From: Methanobrevibacter olleyae
GTDB lineage: Archaea; Methanobacteriota; Methanobacteria; Methanobacteriales; Methanobacteriaceae
Direction of reading: 5' to 3'
Assembly (NCBI RefSeq): GCF_900114585.1
Contig: NZ_FOTL01000004.1
Location: forward strand, 1 to 64,000
DNA length: 64,000 nt
Below, piece by piece: positions 60,922 through 64,000 of this stretch (the first letter of the stretch is position 1; each line of letters starts with the position of its first letter). A model generated the notes under the pieces. That model had not been told where the DNA came from and made no database searches. It saw only the letters and a program-made list of their open reading frames with translations. A program made the translations under genes and the position numbers.

Positions 60922-62640
60922 TTATTTAGCTTCTACATCCACTCTAGTTGGGTTTGGTACATAGTGATCGTGTACTTGATAGTTTTCCCATTTTACAGAA
61001 TAATATTGAGTAAAGAAAGGCATTATACTGTCGATAATTTGTTTCTCTTCTTCTTCATATCCTATGACATTAGTCCAGATGGTGTGACTTTGTTTAGTAG
61101 ATACAACGTTTCCATCTTTAACAACAATTTGACCATCTTTAATAGTGTAGTAAGCATTACTAAATGCAGATTCAACAGCTTCAGGATTTCTAGATGGATC
61201 AAAGTCATTAGGGTTGATGTCATATACAGCAATATCTGCATTGTAACCAGGGGTAAGTGCACCTCTGTCAGTGAATCCATGGATTCTTGCAGGAGCTGCT
61301 CTAGAGATAGTAGCTACGTCATAGAAGTCATATTCTCTTTCAAGACCAGCGAGACCAGTTCTTTTAGATGCCCATTTGTGTACTTCACCATTGTCAATCA
61401 TTTCCATTCTCTTAGGAGCACTCATTAACCAAGAGATAATCTTAGGATATCTGATGAATGGCCCTGCATTAGGGTGGTCAGTAGTTAAACATACTTGCCA
61501 TGGGTTTTCAATGTTTAAGAACAATTCAAGACCAATAGCCCATTGTAAAGTACTTACTGGAGTTTTAGGAGAGTAAATACATGGAATGATACCAGCAGCG
61601 GTTTCACATTCAATGTCTTTGTTAGCCCATTTCAATCCAGAGATCTTAAATAAGTCATATTCCATAGGAGCATCTGCAGTCATAGTAGTGGTTTCATCGA
61701 AAGTTACTTGACCTACATCACAAGTTACATACTTATTTTTATTAATAAAGTCAGCAACTTCTTCAGCACCAGATGCTGCATCTTTCCAACTGTTTCCAGT
61801 GTAAGAGTGGAACTGTAAGTGAGTACAGTGAATAGTTTGATCTCTTAGAGAAGCAGCTTTGTTAGTAGATTTAGCAATATCTTTAACTGAATCTAAAGTT
61901 GAAATAGTAGTTGGTACATTTCCTGGGTGACCTAAATCATTAGGGTGGATGTGTATAGAGTGAGGAAGACCTAATTTTTCGTTAGCTTTTGCTAAAGCTC
62001 TTACAACTTCTCTAGAGGTTACGTCAAAGTAAGGTGCTTTGTCATCGTATCCATGTACGTTCATACCCCATCCCCATGCTTCTGAACCACATGGGTTTAC
62101 GATTTTTACACCGTATCCTTTAGATACTCTTAAGAATGCTGCAATGAATGCTGCCAAATCATCAATTCTATTTTCTCTAGCATATTCCATTACAAACCAG
62201 TTGTTACCAAATAATGGTAATGGGTTAATATCAATGTTAGGAGTAGTGTTAATTTCTTCGTGTGTGTGTTTTGCTTCTAAAGGAGGCATAGCTGCTTCAC
62301 AGACAGTACCATATCCCATTCTTGAGTATCTGTATCCAGTGGTAGGAGAACTTGGGATAGAAAAACCAGCTTCAGGTCTGGTTACTTTAGTTTTTTGAGC
62401 TACTCCTTTTCTTTCATCTTCTGGTCTGTATAATCTACCTACAACCAATTTTGGTCCTGCAACGTGAGCGTGAGGGTCTACACCAGCAGGCATTACTATT
62501 TTATCAGTAACATCTAATACTTTAGCATCATCGGATACAGATTCAACGATTTTACCATCTTTGAAACATACATCCATTTTTTCTCCGTTTACTTCATTAG
62601 CAGGGTCGTAAACGATACCATTTTTAAGTATATATTCCAT
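60922..62640 (-). CDS. fwdA: Formylmethanofuran dehydrogenase subunit A
   Basis: FwdA is the amidohydrolase half of the enzyme: formate made at the tungsten/molybdenum site is condensed with methanofuran at a dinuclear zinc centre. The zinc site starts [10 protein letters not shown]; further ligands are in [14 protein letters not shown] (the carboxylated lysine), [24 protein letters not shown] and [11 protein letters not shown]. About 572 residues, family length. The frame reaches 62649, but AAGGTGATTTT fits the ATG at 62640 (MEYILKNG). The fwdB stop lies ten bases upstream, so the genes are coupled. Confidence 0.96.
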   Translation of the reverse strand: MEYILKNGIVYDPANEVNGEKMDVCFKDGKIVESVSDDAKVLDVTDKIVMPAGVDPHAHVAGPKLVVGRLYRPEDERKGVAQKTKVTRPEAGFSIPSSPTTGYRYSRMGYGTVCEAAMPPLEAKHTHEEINTTPNIDINPLPLFGNNWFVMEYARENRIDDLAAFIAAFLRVSKGYGVKIVNPCGSEAWGWGMNVHGYDDKAPYFDVTSREVVRALAKANEKLGLPHSIHIHPNDLGHPGNVPTTISTLDSVKDIAKSTNKAASLRDQTIHCTHLQFHSYTGNSWKDAASGAEEVADFINKNKYVTCDVGQVTFDETTTMTADAPMEYDLFKISGLKWANKDIECETAAGIIPCIYSPKTPVSTLQWAIGLELFLNIENPWQVCLTTDHPNAGPFIRYPKIISWLMSAPKRMEMIDNGEVHKWASKRTGLAGLEREYDFYDVATISRAAPARIHGFTDRGALTPGYNADIAVYDINPNDFDPSRNPEAVESAFSNAYYTIKDGQIVVKDGNVVSTKQSHTIWTNVIGYEEEEKQIIDSIMPFFTQYYSVKWENYQVHDHYVPNPTRVDVEAK

Positions 62641-62650
62641 TAAAATCACC

Positions 62651-64000
62651 TTACTTATCTAAGAGACATGCGAGACCTTCATTAGGAACGTATTCATCTG
62701 CTACGTTAGGTTCTTCTCTGAGTTTCATTACTCTTTCTTTTAATTCACGTACAATCCATTCGTCATCACGACAGGTTTCAGGTTTATCGATAGCTTTTTT
62801 CATCCAAATAGGAACACCATCCATACGGTAACTGGTACCTCCACATTCTACAGAAATGAAAGATCCAGGAAGTACTACATCAGCAAGTTCAGTAGAAGGT
62901 CCCCAGTGAATATCGATTTGAATAACTGGAATATCTGCTAAGTGTTGGTTTGCTCTGTTAGGGAAGTGAGCACCGGGGTCAGCAGCAATTACCATGAAAC
63001 AGTCAGGTTCTTTTCTTACAAGTAAGTCAATAGTATTGGTTTCACCCATCATATATCTTCCATATCCTCTACAGAAGTCTACACCGAATGCCCAACCAGT
63101 TTCATAAGCCATAAAGATATTGAAACCGTTTACGTTAAAGTGACCTCTCATTGGAGTAAGTCCCCATTTACTGTTAGAATTTAAGTCTTGTACTAATTTA
63201 ATTGCAATATCAATGTTTCTTTGTTTACCTAAGGTGTGAGTTAAACCTAAACCGAAGAAGAGAACACCAAATTCAGCAGCTTCCATTTCTTCAGCTAATT
63301 CATAAATATCTTCAGCTGGAATTCCAGAAACAGATTCTGATTGTAATTTTTTACCTTTTAATACAGCTCTTAAAGCATTGTAGAAACCATAATCTCCGTT
63401 TTGTTCAAATCCAATCCATTTATCAGACATTTTAGCAGTATCTGAGAATTTTGGATCCATAGTAATAACAGTTCTATCGAATCTACCTCTTTGTCTGAAG
63501 TATCCACGAGGGAATGCTGCATATCTTGCTATGTGTCTTGGGTGAGAGTTCATAGCATTACTGCCAGAGTATGCAACAACATCAGCTCTGTTTTTAACTT
63601 CTCCTAAAGTTTGGATAGGATAACCTGCGTTTTGCATAGCTTGTAAACTTGGACCGTGACAGATAGTAGCTTGGTTATCTAAAACAGCTCCAATATATTC
63701 ACCTAATTCTACACCTTCTTTCATACATTCAGTAGAAGTTTCAGACCAACCATAGAATACAGGTCTTACAGATTCAGCAATGTATTTTGCTGCAGTATCA
63801 AGAGCAGTATCCCAGTCTACTTCTTCAAGAACTCCTTCTTCATTTCTTACCATCGGTACAAGTAATCTTTGATCCATATCTTCCATTACTTTACTTGCAC
63901 CTAATCTGCATGCATGTCTTACAGCAACTACATGACCATCTTTTACTAAGAAATCTAAGTCATCACAGTTACATCCACAAAATGCACAAGTACAATTTTC
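62651..64000 (-). CDS. fwdB: Formylmethanofuran dehydrogenase subunit B (5' end beyond the window)
   Basis: FwdB carries the bis-pterin tungsten or molybdenum site and reduces CO2 to formate. An internal ATG at 63886 is not the start: the frame stays open to the window edge and encodes the N-terminal iron-sulfur motif [17 protein letters not shown]. The metal ligand is the cysteine in [10 protein letters not shown], encoded by TGT (63659-63661), so this is a cysteine and not a selenocysteine form. Other blocks are [27 protein letters not shown] and [13 protein letters not shown]. Only a few N-terminal residues are missing. Whether it is the W (Fwd) or Mo (Fmd) isoenzyme cannot be told; I use fwd. 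Confidence 0.95.
   Translation of the reverse strand, partial: ENCTCAFCGCNCDDLDFLVKDGHVVAVRHACRLGASKVMEDMDQRLLVPMVRNEEGVLEEVDWDTALDTAAKYIAESVRPVFYGWSETSTECMKEGVELGEYIGAVLDNQATICHGPSLQAMQNAGYPIQTLGEVKNRADVVAYSGSNAMNSHPRHIARYAAFPRGYFRQRGRFDRTVITMDPKFSDTAKMSDKWIGFEQNGDYGFYNALRAVLKGKKLQSESVSGIPAEDIYELAEEMEAAEFGVLFFGLGLTHTLGKQRNIDIAIKLVQDLNSNSKWGLTPMRGHFNVNGFNIFMAYETGWAFGVDFCRGYGRYMMGETNTIDLLVRKEPDCFMVIAADPGAHFPNRANQHLADIPVIQIDIHWGPSTELADVVLPGSFISVECGGTSYRMDGVPIWMKKAIDKPETCRDDEWIVRELKERVMKLREEPNVADEYVPNEGLACLLDK

Noticed and set aside
60964-62398. Plus-strand open frames opposite fwdA
   Set aside because: fwdA is unmistakable on the minus strand; the opposite frames show no family pattern or ribosome site.
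62651-63886. fwdB starting at the internal ATG at 63886
   Set aside because: The frame stays open to the window edge and encodes the CAFCGC iron-sulfur motif, so the gene is cut by the window rather than starting at 63886.
1-64000. Insertion sequences, prophage or integrated element
   Set aside because: No transposase, integrase, phage structural gene or tRNA-linked attachment duplication was found. Gene content is core methanogen throughout.

Overview
The window is archaeal and almost certainly from a Methanobrevibacter-like methanogen (order Methanobacteriales). The evidence is very AT-rich DNA, formylmethanofuran dehydrogenase genes (fwdB-fwdA-fwdC), coenzyme B genes (aksA, a hacA-type homoaconitase), MptE of methanopterin synthesis, AglB, TBP, Orc1/Cdc6, FEN1, RNase P Rpp21, eukaryote-type ribosomal proteins, an intron-containing tRNA-Met, and an adhesin-like C-terminus at the left edge. 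Species is not determinable by reading. No CRISPR array, prophage or insertion sequence was seen.

Layout. 1-2.8 kb: end of an adhesin-like protein, pirin, archease, a tiny membrane-protein gene, and a 160-nt imperfect inverted repeat. 3.2-8.9 kb (minus strand): cdc6-2, mptE, surE, a ferredoxin-type aldo/keto reductase and a membrane metallophosphoesterase. 9.2-12.3 kb (plus): a class V aminotransferase, then a three-gene operon containing a GerW/YtfJ-like and a DUF2953 protein, the same pair found in Bacillus. 12.4-21.7 kb (minus): an acetolactate-synthase-like enzyme, a membrane-anchored protein, two sodium:neurotransmitter-type symporters (one with a tail of about 390 residues) and an NhaC antiporter. 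22.1-28.5 kb (minus): a translation and protein-targeting cluster in the order rnp4, yhbY, rps19e, PDCD5-like, PP-loop enzyme, rpl39e, rpl31e, aIF6, rpl18a(LX), prefoldin alpha, ftsY. 28.8-40.8 kb (minus): an adenylate-kinase-like gene, DRG GTPase, aglB, topA, a zinc-ribbon peptide, a cupin, a serB-coiled-coil fusion and tbp. 41.1-46.3 kb (plus): CYTH protein, aksA, hacA, a chorismate-lyase-like gene and fen1. 46.4-48.5 kb (minus): a DUF2119-like protein and ahcY, followed by tRNA-Met and a second ferredoxin-type aldo/keto reductase. 50.6-58.6 kb (plus): an E1-like protein, glnA, nrpR, and a modABC locus with a broken modC. 58.7-64 kb (minus): a pair of small paralogues and fwdBAC.

How the genes fit together. 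glnA is preceded by an exact GGAA-N6-TTCC NrpR operator and followed by nrpR, giving a compact nitrogen regulon core. modABC could have supplied molybdate or tungstate to the nearby Fwd enzyme, but modC has lost an internal segment and its C-terminal domain is out of frame. Archease (an RtcB ligase activator) and an intron-containing tRNA-Met are both present.

The most unusual global feature is a class of short direct tandem duplications, mostly 22-53 bp with 2-4 copies. Nearly all lie just downstream of stop codons. In five genes (ftsY, the acetolactate-synthase-like gene, both aldo/keto reductases and hacA) the repeat includes the stop codon, and in four of them also the last codons. Most units carry a T-tract in the sense direction, so they may act as serial terminators. 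A second candidate for novelty is the transcription unit at about 2.36-2.81 kb: strong TATA box, strong Shine-Dalgarno, a 62-residue single-span membrane peptide, then the 160-nt inverted repeat. All identifications are from reading sequence; no database search was run.
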